Source of the DNA: Agreia pratensis
GTDB lineage: Bacteria > Actinomycetota > Actinomycetes > Actinomycetales > Microbacteriaceae
Assembly: GCF_900177685.1 (NCBI RefSeq)
Contig: NZ_FXAY01000002.1
Coordinates: 434,001-498,000 of the forward strand
Direction: 5' to 3'
DNA length: 64,000 nt
The translations under genes and the position numbers were made by a program. Of this stretch, positions 9,975-18,702 are shown in pieces (within the stretch, counting starts at the first letter, position 1; each line of letters starts with the position of its first letter). The notes below the pieces were generated by a model that was not told where the DNA came from, ran no database searches, and saw only the letters and a program-made list of their open reading frames with translations.

Positions 9975-12900
9975 GTGCATTTTCTCGCCATTCTCAGCAT
10001 GAAGAACCGTGCGTTGATCGCGCTCGTCACCATTGTGGCGGCCGTCTTCGGCGGTCTGGCGCTGACGAGCTTGAAGCAGGAGCTCATCCCGTCGATCGAG
10101 TTTCCGCAGCTCGCCGTGCTGACGAACTATCCCGGAGCATCGCCCGAGGTCGTCAACGACGATGTATCCGTTCCGATAGAGACCGCCATTCAGGGCGTGG
10201 CCGGCATCGAGACCACCACCGCGACATCGAGTACGAATCTCTCGATCATCAGCGCCACCTTCACCTACGGCACCAACCTCGCGACCGCCGAGCAGAAGAT
10301 CAACCAGGCGATCAACCGCATCAAGTCGAGCCTGCCCGAAGACCTCGATCCTCAGGTCTTGTCGGGTGGAATCGACGACTTCCCGGTCGTGCAGATCGCT
10401 GTGACTCCGGCGGATGGCACCACCGATACCAAAGCGCTCGCGGCACTGCTTCGGGCTAACACTCTTCCTGATATCACCGACGTGGCGGGTGTTCGTGACG
10501 CGCAACTGGTGGGCGACATCGGTCAACGGGTGACGATCACGCCCGATCCGGCGAAGCTGGCCTCGGCCGGACTGTCGACCCAGGCGATCCGGGATGCCGT
10601 CAAGAACAACGGGCTCCTGATTCCGGCCGGCTCGCTCACAGAGAATGACAAGACCCTCTCTGTGCAGGCCGGAACGAAGCTCACGAGCGTCGCGGACATC
10701 CAGGGCCTGCCGCTCGGGGGAGCGCCGAAGCCGGAGGGTGGCGTCTACACGATCGCCGATGTGGCGTCGGTCGCGCTGACAGACAACCCCGTCACCTCGA
10801 TCTCGAGGGTCGACGGCAAACCCGCCCTCACCATCGCCATCACGAAGCTGCCCGCGGCGAACACGGTCGAGGTGTCGAACGCCGTTCAAGACCTGCTGCC
10901 CAAGCTCAAGACCGCTCTCGACGGCGCCACCTTCACGGTGGTATTCGACCAGGCCCCCTACATTCAGCAGTCGATTCAGGCGCTCACCGAAGAGGGCCTG
11001 CTCGGTCTCTTCTTCGCCGTCGTGGTGATCCTCGTGTTCCTGTTGTCGATCCGGTCGACGCTCGTGACCGCGATCTCGATTCCCACCTCGTTGCTCATCA
11101 CCTTCATCGGTCTGCAGACCGCGGGGTACTCGCTCAACATCCTCACCCTCGGTGCGCTCACGATCGCCATCGGACGAGTGGTCGACGACTCCATCGTCGT
11201 GATCGAGAACATTCGAAGGCATCTGGCGTCGCCCGAGGGAGTGGCCCGCATGCAGGGCGGCACCGACCGGGCGGGCGCGGCGAGAGCCGCCATCATCGTC
11301 GAGGCCGTTCGCGAGGTGGCCGGTGCCATCACCGCGTCGACGATCACGACCGTCGCCGTGTTCCTTCCGATCTCGTTCGTCGAGGGGACGACAGGCGAGT
11401 TGTTCCGGCCGTTCGCTCTGACGGTCACCATCGCGCTGCTGGCCTCCCTCATCGTGGCGCTCACGATCGTGCCCGTGCTCGCCTACTGGTTCCTCCGCTC
11501 ACGCAAGACGAAGACACACGCGCACGACATCGCATCCGCTCCCGTCGTGCCGGTCGACGCTGCCACAGGGCTCGAGTCGCGCCGCGCCAGGCGGCAGGAA
11601 CAGTTGGTCATCGAGGAGGAGAAGCCGTCTGCGCTGCAGAAGCGCTACCTGCCGATTCTCGAGGGCACGCTGAAGCGACCGGTCATCACGCTCGTGTCGG
11701 CGACACTGCTGCTGCTGCTCACTCTCGGCCTGACCCCGTTCATGAAGACGAACTTTCTCGGGTCGAGCGGGCAGAACACCCTGACTGTCACGCAGACGGT
11801 GCCCGTCGGCACGAGTCTGGATGCGCAGAACACGGCCGCACAGTCGGTCGAGAAGGCGCTGCTCGGCATCAAGGGCATCACGACCGTGCAGCTCAGCATC
11901 GGCTCGAGCGGTTCCGCGCTTCGAGACGCCTTCGTCGGCGGCGGAGCCGGAGCGATCACCTACTCGATCACCACCGACGAGAGTGCCGATCAAGACGCCC
12001 TCGCCGAGACCGTTCGCACGACGCTCGAGAAGACCAGCGACGCCGGTGACATCCAGGTGGCGGCCTCGGCCGGATTCGGAACATCGAGCGACATCGCCAT
12101 CGACGTGACCGCGACCAGCGCGGCCGACCTGCAGACGGCATCCGATGCCATTCTGGCCAAGGTCTCGAAGCTCGACGCGATCACACAGAGCGAGAGCAAT
12201 CTCAGCAACTCGCGGCCCTATATCGCCGTCACCGTCGACAGGGTCAAAGCGACGGAGGCGGGACTCAGCGAGACCGTCGTGGGCGGAATCGTGTCGCAGG
12301 CGATGCAGCCGCAGACTCTCGGCACGATCTTCATCGACGACACCAGCTACACGATGTACATCCAATCGCAGACCTCGCCGGCGACGGTCGCAGACCTCGC
12401 TGGGCTGCAGATTCCCAGCGCGGCGGGATTGGTTCGCCTCGACTCGGTCGCGAAGGTCGAGACGGTCGACGGGCCGGCATCGATCACGACGGTCAAGGGT
12501 GTGCGTACCGCCACCATCACGGCGACGCCGGCGAGCGACAACCTCGGTACGGCGAGCGCGGAGGTGCAGGCGGCTGTCAACGACACCAAGCTCCCCGCCG
12601 GAGCGACCGCTACTCTCGGCGGGGTGACCAGCGACCAGGGAGATGCGTTCAGCCAGCTCGGAATCGCGCTGCTCGTCGCCATCCTGATTGTGTATGTGGT
12701 GATGGTCGCGACGTTCCGCAGTCTGCTGCAGCCGCTCCTGCTGCTCGTGTCGGTGCCGTTTGCGGCAACCGGCGCGATCATCCTGCAGCTCGTGTCCGGT
12801 ATCCCGCTCGGCGTGCCCTCGATCATCGGTGTGCTCATGCTCATCGGAATCGTCGTGACCAATGCCATTGTTCTCATCGACCTCGTGAACCAGTATCGCG

Positions 12901-13190
12901 AGAAGGGGCGCTCTGTGCGCGAGGCTCTGATCGATGGCGCGAGCCGCCGACTTCGGCCCATTCTGATGACGGCGTTGGCCACGATCTTCGCGCTCCTGCC
13001 CATGGCGGTCGGGCTCACAGGTCACGGCGGTTTCATCTCGCAGCCGCTCGCGCTCGTCGTCATCGGTGGGCTGGTCTCGTCGACGGTGCTCACGCTGCTC
13101 GTTCTGCCGGTGCTGTACTCCGTGGTCTACGGCGCACTCGAGCGGCGCAAGGCGCGGCGTATAGAACGCGAAGAAGGACGTGTCGCGTAA
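9975..13190 (+). CDS. RND-superfamily efflux transporter permease (AcrB/HAE1-like)
   Basis: 1071 residues, GTG start preceded by AGAAGG. It shows the classical RND plan: N-terminal helix (ALVTIVAAVFGGLALTSL), a large porter loop, helices 2-6 with GRVVDDSIVVIENIRR (conserved Asp pair in TM4), a second half beginning near residue 560, and TM8-12 with LLLLVSVPFAATGAI and GIVVTNAIVLIDLVNQYREKG. Such proteins export lipophilic compounds using the proton gradient. There is no adjacent membrane-fusion protein or outer-membrane channel gene, as expected in a Gram-positive. The substrate is unknown. Confidence 0.9.
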   Translation: MHFLAILSMKNRALIALVTIVAAVFGGLALTSLKQELIPSIEFPQLAVLTNYPGASPEVVNDDVSVPIETAIQGVAGIETTTATSSTNLSIISATFTYGTNLATAEQKINQAINRIKSSLPEDLDPQVLSGGIDDFPVVQIAVTPADGTTDTKALAALLRANTLPDITDVAGVRDAQLVGDIGQRVTITPDPAKLASAGLSTQAIRDAVKNNGLLIPAGSLTENDKTLSVQAGTKLTSVADIQGLPLGGAPKPEGGVYTIADVASVALTDNPVTSISRVDGKPALTIAITKLPAANTVEVSNAVQDLLPKLKTALDGATFTVVFDQAPYIQQSIQALTEEGLLGLFFAVVVILVFLLSIRSTLVTAISIPTSLLITFIGLQTAGYSLNILTLGALTIAIGRVVDDSIVVIENIRRHLASPEGVARMQGGTDRAGAARAAIIVEAVREVAGAITASTITTVAVFLPISFVEGTTGELFRPFALTVTIALLASLIVALTIVPVLAYWFLRSRKTKTHAHDIASAPVVPVDAATGLESRRARRQEQLVIEEEKPSALQKRYLPILEGTLKRPVITLVSATLLLLLTLGLTPFMKTNFLGSSGQNTLTVTQTVPVGTSLDAQNTAAQSVEKALLGIKGITTVQLSIGSSGSALRDAFVGGGAGAITYSITTDESADQDALAETVRTTLEKTSDAGDIQVAASAGFGTSSDIAIDVTATSAADLQTASDAILAKVSKLDAITQSESNLSNSRPYIAVTVDRVKATEAGLSETVVGGIVSQAMQPQTLGTIFIDDTSYTMYIQSQTSPATVADLAGLQIPSAAGLVRLDSVAKVETVDGPASITTVKGVRTATITATPASDNLGTASAEVQAAVNDTKLPAGATATLGGVTSDQGDAFSQLGIALLVAILIVYVVMVATFRSLLQPLLLLVSVPFAATGAIILQLVSGIPLGVPSIIGVLMLIGIVVTNAIVLIDLVNQYREKGRSVREALIDGASRRLRPILMTALATIFALLPMAVGLTGHGGFISQPLALVVIGGLVSSTVLTLLVLPVLYSVVYGALERRKARRIEREEGRVA

Positions 13191-13326
13191 CAGGCGACTG
13201 TGTTCTGTCGCGACGTGCGACGTGTCTCGTATGATTCATCGTGGACTCCCACAAGGTCGCGCCTTGCGCGCGGTTGTGTGAATCCACGATGCCCATCACG
13301 CGGGCCAGGTAGCCGCCGACGGAACC

Positions 13327-13551
13327 GTGGAACCACCCCGGATCGGCTTTTATATTTGTTTTGCTCTGCCGTGGCTGTTCTTGCTCGTCTCAGCGGTGCC
13401 GACGATCGCTCTCTTTGTTCGCCGCCTGCACGACAGCAATCTGTCGGGCTTCTTCGCATTTCTCGTGTTCGTGCCGCTCGTCAACGGACTGATCGTGCTG
13501 ATCTTGGCCGTGCGACTGTCGGTGCCCGAGGGCGCGCGCTTCGATCGATAG
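13327..13551 (+). pseudogene. truncated DUF805-type membrane protein
   Basis: 74 residues from GTG 13327; the frame is open back to 13282. It encodes only the C-terminal half of a DUF805 membrane protein: a hydrophobic helix (FYICFALPWLFLLVSAVPTIALF), the family hallmark VRRLHDSNLSGFFAF, and a final helix (VPLVNGLIVLILAV). The usual N-terminal helix and aromatic motif are absent from all three frames upstream. It is therefore probably a remnant, or less likely a short single-copy variant. Confidence 0.5.
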
Positions 13552-13834
13552 CGTGACAAAGGCGCGGCCGGCGTGTAACGTTTACAAGTCGGCTCTAGAC
13601 ACCGCGATTCTGTCGCGGAAGGGTTTGTAAGTCTGGTGGGCCGGTTTTCCTTTGTCAGCGTATGGACGCGCTGGCCAGCGGTCATTCGTGTCGTATACGA
13701 ATATCCCCGTTGCTCACAAGGAATTGTCAACGTATGACACGGCCCCGGACTGAAGATATTCCGGGTTCTAGCGAAGTTACAACCAATTCCGGTTGTCGTT
13801 TTGCCATGCAATCTAATAAAACCCGGAAAGTACC
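13552..13834 (+). promoter_or_regulatory. long structured leader of the DEAD-box helicase gene
   Basis: About 280 bp with no credible gene precedes the helicase. It is more AT-rich than the surroundings and contains several fold-back elements: CCGCGA-ttctg-TCGCGG (13601-13617), the palindrome TCGTATACGA (13691-13700), CCCGGA/TCCGGG (13744-13765) and ACAACC-aattcc-GGTTGT (13779-13796). A 13-nt direct repeat with one mismatch (TTGTCARCGTATG) occurs at 13651 and 13724. Long structured 5' leaders are known for cold-inducible DEAD-box helicase mRNAs; such a role here is inferred. Confidence 0.4.
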
Positions 13835-16033
13835 ATGCCTAAAACCAACAAATCCGGCGGCTTCAAGCCTGCCAAGAACTACGTGCCGAACGGCTCGAAG
13901 TCCGGCAGCAAGTCGCCCGGACACCGCGGCTACCAGGCCGCCCCCGCATCCGGCGCCCCCAAGAAGGCCCGCTGGAACGCCGACGAGCGTGCAGCGCGCT
14001 CCTCTGAGCGCCCGGCATACAGCAACAGTGAGCGCCCGTCGTATGGCGATCGCCCGCAGCGTTCTGAGCGTCCGTCGTATGGTGACCGCCCGCAGCGTAG
14101 CAACGACCGTCCCTCGTATGGTGACCGGTCTGCTCGCACCGAGCGTCCGTCGTACGGTGATCGCCCGCAGCGTTCAGAGCGTCCTTCCTACGGTGACCGC
14201 ACCGAGCGCCCGTCCTACGGTGACCGTCCGCAGCGCAGCAACGACCGTCCGTCGTATGGCGACCGTCCCCAGCGCAGCAACGACCGCCCGTCGTACGGTG
14301 ACCGGTCTGCTCGCACCGAGCGTCCGTCGTACGGCGACCGCCCGCAGCGTTCCGAGCGTCCGTCGTACGGCGACCGCCCGCAGCGTTCCGAGCGTCCTTC
14401 GTACGGTGATCGTCCGCAGCGCAGCAATGACCGCCCTTCGTATGGCGACCGTCCGGCGCGCACCGAGCGTCCGTCGTATGGCGATCGTCCGCAGCGTTCC
14501 GAGCGTCCGTCCTACGGCGATCGCACAGAGCGTCCCTCGTATGGTGACCGGTCTGCTCGCACGGAGCGTCCGTCCTACGGTGACCGCCCGCAGCGTTCTG
14601 AGCGTCCGTCGTATGGTGACCGTCCGCAGCGCAGCAATGACCGCCCTTCTTATGGTGACCGTCCGGCTCGCACCGAGCGCCCGTCCTACGGTGACCGTCC
14701 GGCGCGCACCGAGCGTCCCTCCTACGGTGACCGCCCGCAGCGCAGCAACGACCGCGGATCCGACTTCTACCCGAAGCGCGACGACCGTCCCAGCGCCGGA
14801 CACGCGCCGGTAGACGATGTCGTGCTGGAGCGCCTCGAGGCCCAGGCCACGACCGCCGTCGAGGTCGAAGGTGTCTCGTTCAAGGACCTCGGTCTCGGAG
14901 ACAACATCGAGCGCCAGCTGCAGTCGATGGGTGCCCTCAGCCCGTTCCCGATCCAGGCTGCGACCATCCCCGACGTTCTCGCCGGAAAAGATGTGCTCGG
15001 TCGCGGCAAGACCGGCTCCGGCAAGACCATCGCCTTCGGTGCACCCGTCGTCGAGCGTCTTATGGAGAACGGTGGAGCGAAGGGCCGCAAGCCCGGTCGC
15101 CTTCCCCGCGCCCTCATCCTTGCTCCGACCCGTGAGCTCGCCATGCAGATCGACCGCACGGTGCAGCCCATCGCTCGCGCCGTCGGCCTGAACACCACCA
15201 CGGTGTTCGGAGGCGTGCCGCAGTTCAAGCAGGTCTCGGCTCTGCAGCGCGGAACCGACATCATCATCGCGACTCCCGGCCGTCTCGAAGACCTCGTGGA
15301 GCAGGGTCGTCTCGACCTCTCCAAGGTCACCATCACGGTGCTCGACGAGGCCGACCACATGTGCGACCTGGGCTTCCTCGAGCCGGTGCAGCGCATCCTG
15401 CGTCTGGTCGCCGATGGCGGACAGCGTCTGCTGTTCTCGGCAACGCTCGACAAGGGCGTGGCCCAGCTGGTCAACGAGTTCCTCGTGAACCCGGCAGTGC
15501 ACGAGGTCGCCGGTGAAGACCAGGCTTCCTCCACGATCGACCACCGCGTGCTGCTCATCGAGCAGCGCGACAAGCGCGAGATCATCCAGCAGCTGGCCTC
15601 GGGCCCCGGCAAGACCCTGGTCTTCGCCCGTACCCGTGCCTTCGCCGAAGAGCTGGCCGACCAGCTCGACGACGCCGGTATCCCCGCCACCAGCCTGCAC
15701 GGTGACCTCAACCAGTCACGCCGCACTCGCAACCTCCAGCTGCTCACCAGCGGCCGGGTCAACGTGCTCGTCGCAACCGACGTCGCTGCTCGCGGAATCC
15801 ACGTCGACGACATCAACCTGGTCATCCAGGCCGACGCGCCCGACGAGTACAAGACCTACCTGCACCGCTCCGGCCGCACCGGCCGCGCGGGCAAGAAGGG
15901 CATGGTCATCACGCTCATCAACCGTTCGCGCCAGCGTCGTATGGATGAGCTGCTCGGCCGCGCAGAGATTCGCGCGAACACGGTGAACGTCCGTCCGGGC
16001 GACCAGCTGCTCGACGACCTGCGCAGCGTCTAA
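13835..16033 (+). CDS. DEAD-box RNA helicase with N-terminal RPSYGDR repeat domain
   Basis: 732 residues. After a basic N-terminus (about 65 residues), residues ~66-304 are a low-complexity array of 20 ERPSYGDR units. The helicase core follows: Q-motif region (FKDLGLGDNIERQLQSMG, PFPIQAATIP), Walker A GRGKTGSGKT, PTRELA, TPGR, a DEAD box read here as VLDEADHM, SAT, then the second RecA domain with VFARTR, ATDVAARGIHVDD and HRSGRTGRAG. It would unwind structured RNA in ribosome assembly or cold adaptation. In other DEAD-box proteins the Arg/Gly/Tyr-rich tail lies at the C-terminus; here it is N-terminal and repetitive. Confidence 0.95.
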   Translation: MPKTNKSGGFKPAKNYVPNGSKSGSKSPGHRGYQAAPASGAPKKARWNADERAARSSERPAYSNSERPSYGDRPQRSERPSYGDRPQRSNDRPSYGDRSARTERPSYGDRPQRSERPSYGDRTERPSYGDRPQRSNDRPSYGDRPQRSNDRPSYGDRSARTERPSYGDRPQRSERPSYGDRPQRSERPSYGDRPQRSNDRPSYGDRPARTERPSYGDRPQRSERPSYGDRTERPSYGDRSARTERPSYGDRPQRSERPSYGDRPQRSNDRPSYGDRPARTERPSYGDRPARTERPSYGDRPQRSNDRGSDFYPKRDDRPSAGHAPVDDVVLERLEAQATTAVEVEGVSFKDLGLGDNIERQLQSMGALSPFPIQAATIPDVLAGKDVLGRGKTGSGKTIAFGAPVVERLMENGGAKGRKPGRLPRALILAPTRELAMQIDRTVQPIARAVGLNTTTVFGGVPQFKQVSALQRGTDIIIATPGRLEDLVEQGRLDLSKVTITVLDEADHMCDLGFLEPVQRILRLVADGGQRLLFSATLDKGVAQLVNEFLVNPAVHEVAGEDQASSTIDHRVLLIEQRDKREIIQQLASGPGKTLVFARTRAFAEELADQLDDAGIPATSLHGDLNQSRRTRNLQLLTSGRVNVLVATDVAARGIHVDDINLVIQADAPDEYKTYLHRSGRTGRAGKKGMVITLINRSRQRRMDELLGRAEIRANTVNVRPGDQLLDDLRSV
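14030..14746 (+). repeat. in-frame minisatellite encoding 20 RPSYGDR units
   Basis: 239 codons made of 20 units of mainly 12 residues: ERPSYGDRPQRS, ERPSYGDR(S/P)ART and NDRPSYGDRPQRS variants, plus two 9-residue short units. Unit boundaries and silent differences (TAT/TAC, GGT/GGC) show repeated unequal exchange. The higher-order order of PQRS/NDR/ART units also repeats, for example two blocks that each end in a 9-residue unit. Confidence 0.95.
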
Positions 16034-16086
16034 TCACTCGCTCGCAGTAATGAGCACGCGGTAATACCTGCCACAGCGGCAACGCG

Positions 16087-16120
16087 AAGCGCCCTCCTCC
16101 CGTCAGGGACGAGGGCGCTT
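16087..16120 (+). terminator. rho-independent-like terminator after the helicase gene
   Basis: A perfect 10-bp stem (AAGCGCCCTC / GAGGGCGCTT) with a 14-nt loop, followed by a T-rich CGTCGTTGTTG tract. Confidence 0.85.
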
Positions 16121-16216
16121 CGTCGTTGTTGCTGCGGCCGCGGGCCCATCCGCCGATCGACGTGGCGCATATCGACCCACAATCGCGAAGTGAGACAGTT
16201 ATGCGCCAAGCGGACG

Positions 16217-16615
16217 CTACGCCCGGGGGATGAGCGGCTTATCGGCGCGGATCTTCATCTCTTGCACTGCCCAGCTGTTGCCGTCGGGATCGTCGAAGAA
16301 GAAGAACGTACCGCCGTCGCGCTCTGCGTCGAAGATGCTGAGCTCGCTGACCTCGACGCCACGAGAGAGAAGCTCCGCCCGGGCGGCATCGGCATCTGAC
16401 ACGACGAGCTGCAGGCCATTCATCGAACCGGGCTTCATCTGCGACATGCCCAGAACGATCGAGCAGCCCGATCCTCGCGGAGTGAGCTGCACTACCCGCA
16501 TTTGCGGCGTCTGCGTATCGTGGTCGAGAGTGAAGCCGAGTTGGTCGCGGTAGAACGCGATCGAACGTTCGACGTCTGCGACAGGCAGCACGATCACTTC
16601 GAGTGTCCAGTCCAT
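16217..16615 (-). CDS. VOC (glyoxalase/bleomycin-resistance) family protein
   Basis: 132 residues from ATG 16615; the frame continues upstream but only as antisense to the ABC gene. It contains the paired beta-alpha-beta-beta-beta modules of the vicinal-oxygen-chelate fold: LPVADVERSIAFYRDQLGF in the first half and VSDADAARAELLSRGVEVSE with FFFFDDPDGNSWAVQEM in the second. The conserved Glu of the last strand is present (QEM). The substrate and metal dependence cannot be read from the sequence. It could be a small-molecule-modifying or -sequestering enzyme. Confidence 0.88.
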   Translation of the reverse strand: MDWTLEVIVLPVADVERSIAFYRDQLGFTLDHDTQTPQMRVVQLTPRGSGCSIVLGMSQMKPGSMNGLQLVVSDADAARAELLSRGVEVSELSIFDAERDGGTFFFFDDPDGNSWAVQEMKIRADKPLIPRA

Positions 16616-16636
16616 ATCTGAGCCGTCCCTTCTGTT

Positions 16637-16660
16637 GGTTCCCCTCGACAGGCTCAGGGA
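16637..16660. repeat. CCCTTCGACAGGCTCAGGG-type repeat, copy 1
   Basis: The short semi-palindrome around CCTCGACAGGCTCAGGGA overlaps the stop codon of the ABC exporter subunit. The same motif recurs at 26091, 53179 and 57149. Confidence 0.6.
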
Positions 16661-18702
16661 GCAGCGGGCGATTGGCCCTCGTGAGGGGCGGGGTCGTCGA
16701 TCTCTTCGCCGCGGAACTGAGTCATGTATAGCGTGTAGTAGGCGCCATGGGCCTCGAGGAGTTCGTCGTGGTTGCCCTGCTCGACGATGCGACCACTCTG
16801 CATCACCAGGATCGTGTCTGCATCGCGGATGGTGGAGAGCCGGTGCGCGATCACGAACGACGTGCGATCGGTGCGCAGGGCGGCCATGGCGTGCTGTACG
16901 AGAAGTTCGGTGCGAGTGTCGACCGACGAGGTGGCCTCGTCGAGAATGAGCAGCGACGGGTTGGCGATGAACGCGCGGGCGATGGTGATGAGCTGTCGTT
17001 CTCCTGCCGAGACGCTGCCACCGTCGGCGTCGAGCACCGTGTCGTAGCCGAGGGGTAACTGACGCACGAAACGGTCGACCATGGTGGCCTTGGCCGCCTC
17101 GACTACCTCGTCGTCTGTGGCATCGAGACGCCCGTAGCGGATGTTCTCGCGGATCGTGCCCTCGAACAGCCATGCATCTTGGAGAACCATTCCGACGCGA
17201 GAACGCAGAGTGCCACGAGAAAGCCGGGTGATGTCGACACCGTCGAGCAGGATGCGCCCGCCTGTCAGCTCGTAGAAGCGCATCACGAGATTGACCAGAG
17301 TCGTCTTGCCGGCTCCGGTCGGGCCGACGATCGCGACAGTCTGACCAGGCTTGGCCTCGAGCGAGAGCGACTCAATCAGCGGCTTCTCGGGGTCGTAGCT
17401 GAACGAGACGTCGTCGAAACGAACATGGCCGTCTGTGCGGATCGGCAATTCGGCCGTGACCTCGTCGGGCTGCTGCTCGTCGGCGTCGAGGAGCTCGAAT
17501 GTGCGTTCGGCCGAGGCCACACCCGACTGCAGCATGTTCGCCATGCCGGCGATCTGGCCGAGGGGCTGCGAGAACTCGCGCGAGTACTGGATGAATGCTG
17601 TCGCGTCACCGAGGGTCATTTGCCCGGATGCGACGCGCAGCCCTCCGACCACGGCGATGAGAACGTACGACAGATACGAGACGAAGGTCATGGCGGGCAT
17701 GATCATGCCCGAGACGAACTGCGCGCCGAATGATGCGTTGTAGAGCTTCTCGTTACGCTCGTCGAACTCGGCGATCATCTCTTTGTCGCGCCCGAACACA
17801 CGCACGAGCTCGAGGCCCGAGAATGACTCCTCGATGTGCCCGTTCAAGGCGCCCGTGTTCTTCCACTGAGCGGCGAAGAGCTTCTGTGAACGTGCACCGA
17901 TGACACCGGCGATCACCGCAGACAGCGGCAGGGCGATCAATGCGATCAGCGCCAGCTGCCACGACACGATGAACATGACGATGACGATGCCGATCACGGT
18001 GAGAGCCGATTGCACGAGCTGCGAGAACGCCTGTTGCAGCGCGGCCTGGATGTTGTCGACGTCGTTCGTGACTCTCGACATGGTGTCGCCGCGCTGCCGG
18101 GAATCGAAGTAGCTGAGCGGAAGCTTGTTGAGCTTCACCTCGATGTCTTGACGCAGCCGGAAGACCACCCGCATGACCAGTCCGTTGAGCACGTAGCCCT
18201 GTGCCCAGTTGAGAGCAGAGGCGACGATATACATCAGCAGCACGACGATGATCAGTCGCCCCAGAACGATGAAGTCGATGCCCTGGCCGGGAACGATGGT
18301 GGACTTCTCGAGCAGGTCGGCGAAGTCGTTGTTGCCGGAGGCCCTGGTCTCGGCGACGATCTGGGCGAGCGGCACCCCTGCGGGCAGCTGAGATCCGATG
18401 ACTCCGTTGAAGATGGTGTCGACGGCCTGGCCGAGAATCTTGGGCGCGATTACGGTGAGAACGACAGAGATGACGACAAGGCCCACGACGATGCTCATCT
18501 TGACCCGCTCGGGCCCGAGAAGCCCCATGAGACGCTTGGCCGACGGCCAGAACTGCTGGGCCTTCTTCGCCGGCGCACCGCCGAACATGTCGCCGTCGGC
18601 CTCGGTAGGCACGAAGTCTCTTTCGTACGCGTCGCCTTCGAGCTCGTCGATGACAGTGGGGGTCTCGTCGGCAGCCTGGTTCTTCTTCGTCTTGCGGGCC
18701 AT
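16654..18702 (-). CDS. ABC exporter half-transporter, catalytically competent subunit
   Basis: 682 residues from ATG 18702. A hydrophilic N-terminal extension of ~60 residues precedes a six-helix type IV exporter domain (SIVVGLVVISVVLTVIAPKILG onward) and an ATPase domain. The ATPase shows Walker A GPTGAGKTT, signature SVSAGERQ and canonical Walker B LLILDEATSSVD with catalytic Glu. It pairs with the next upstream gene (TGATG overlap) to form a heterodimeric multidrug/lipid exporter of the BmrCD/TM287-288 type. The substrate is unknown. Confidence 0.9.
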   Translation of the reverse strand: MARKTKKNQAADETPTVIDELEGDAYERDFVPTEADGDMFGGAPAKKAQQFWPSAKRLMGLLGPERVKMSIVVGLVVISVVLTVIAPKILGQAVDTIFNGVIGSQLPAGVPLAQIVAETRASGNNDFADLLEKSTIVPGQGIDFIVLGRLIIVVLLMYIVASALNWAQGYVLNGLVMRVVFRLRQDIEVKLNKLPLSYFDSRQRGDTMSRVTNDVDNIQAALQQAFSQLVQSALTVIGIVIVMFIVSWQLALIALIALPLSAVIAGVIGARSQKLFAAQWKNTGALNGHIEESFSGLELVRVFGRDKEMIAEFDERNEKLYNASFGAQFVSGMIMPAMTFVSYLSYVLIAVVGGLRVASGQMTLGDATAFIQYSREFSQPLGQIAGMANMLQSGVASAERTFELLDADEQQPDEVTAELPIRTDGHVRFDDVSFSYDPEKPLIESLSLEAKPGQTVAIVGPTGAGKTTLVNLVMRFYELTGGRILLDGVDITRLSRGTLRSRVGMVLQDAWLFEGTIRENIRYGRLDATDDEVVEAAKATMVDRFVRQLPLGYDTVLDADGGSVSAGERQLITIARAFIANPSLLILDEATSSVDTRTELLVQHAMAALRTDRTSFVIAHRLSTIRDADTILVMQSGRIVEQGNHDELLEAHGAYYTLYMTQFRGEEIDDPAPHEGQSPAAP

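Noticed and set aside
9819-13025. Long minus-strand open frames opposite the RND exporter gene
   Set aside because: They are antisense to a well-conserved gene, have Arg/His/Asp-rich composition typical of high-GC shadow frames, and match no protein motif.
14030-14746. Regular ~36-bp repeats resembling a CRISPR array
   Set aside because: The units are contiguous with no unique spacers and encode in-frame RPSYGDR repeats of the helicase; there are no cas genes.
14174-15700. A 508-codon minus-strand open frame across the helicase repeat
   Set aside because: It is the antisense reading of the repeat (a TVRRTLG-like periodicity) and of the helicase core; no ribosome-binding site or domain.
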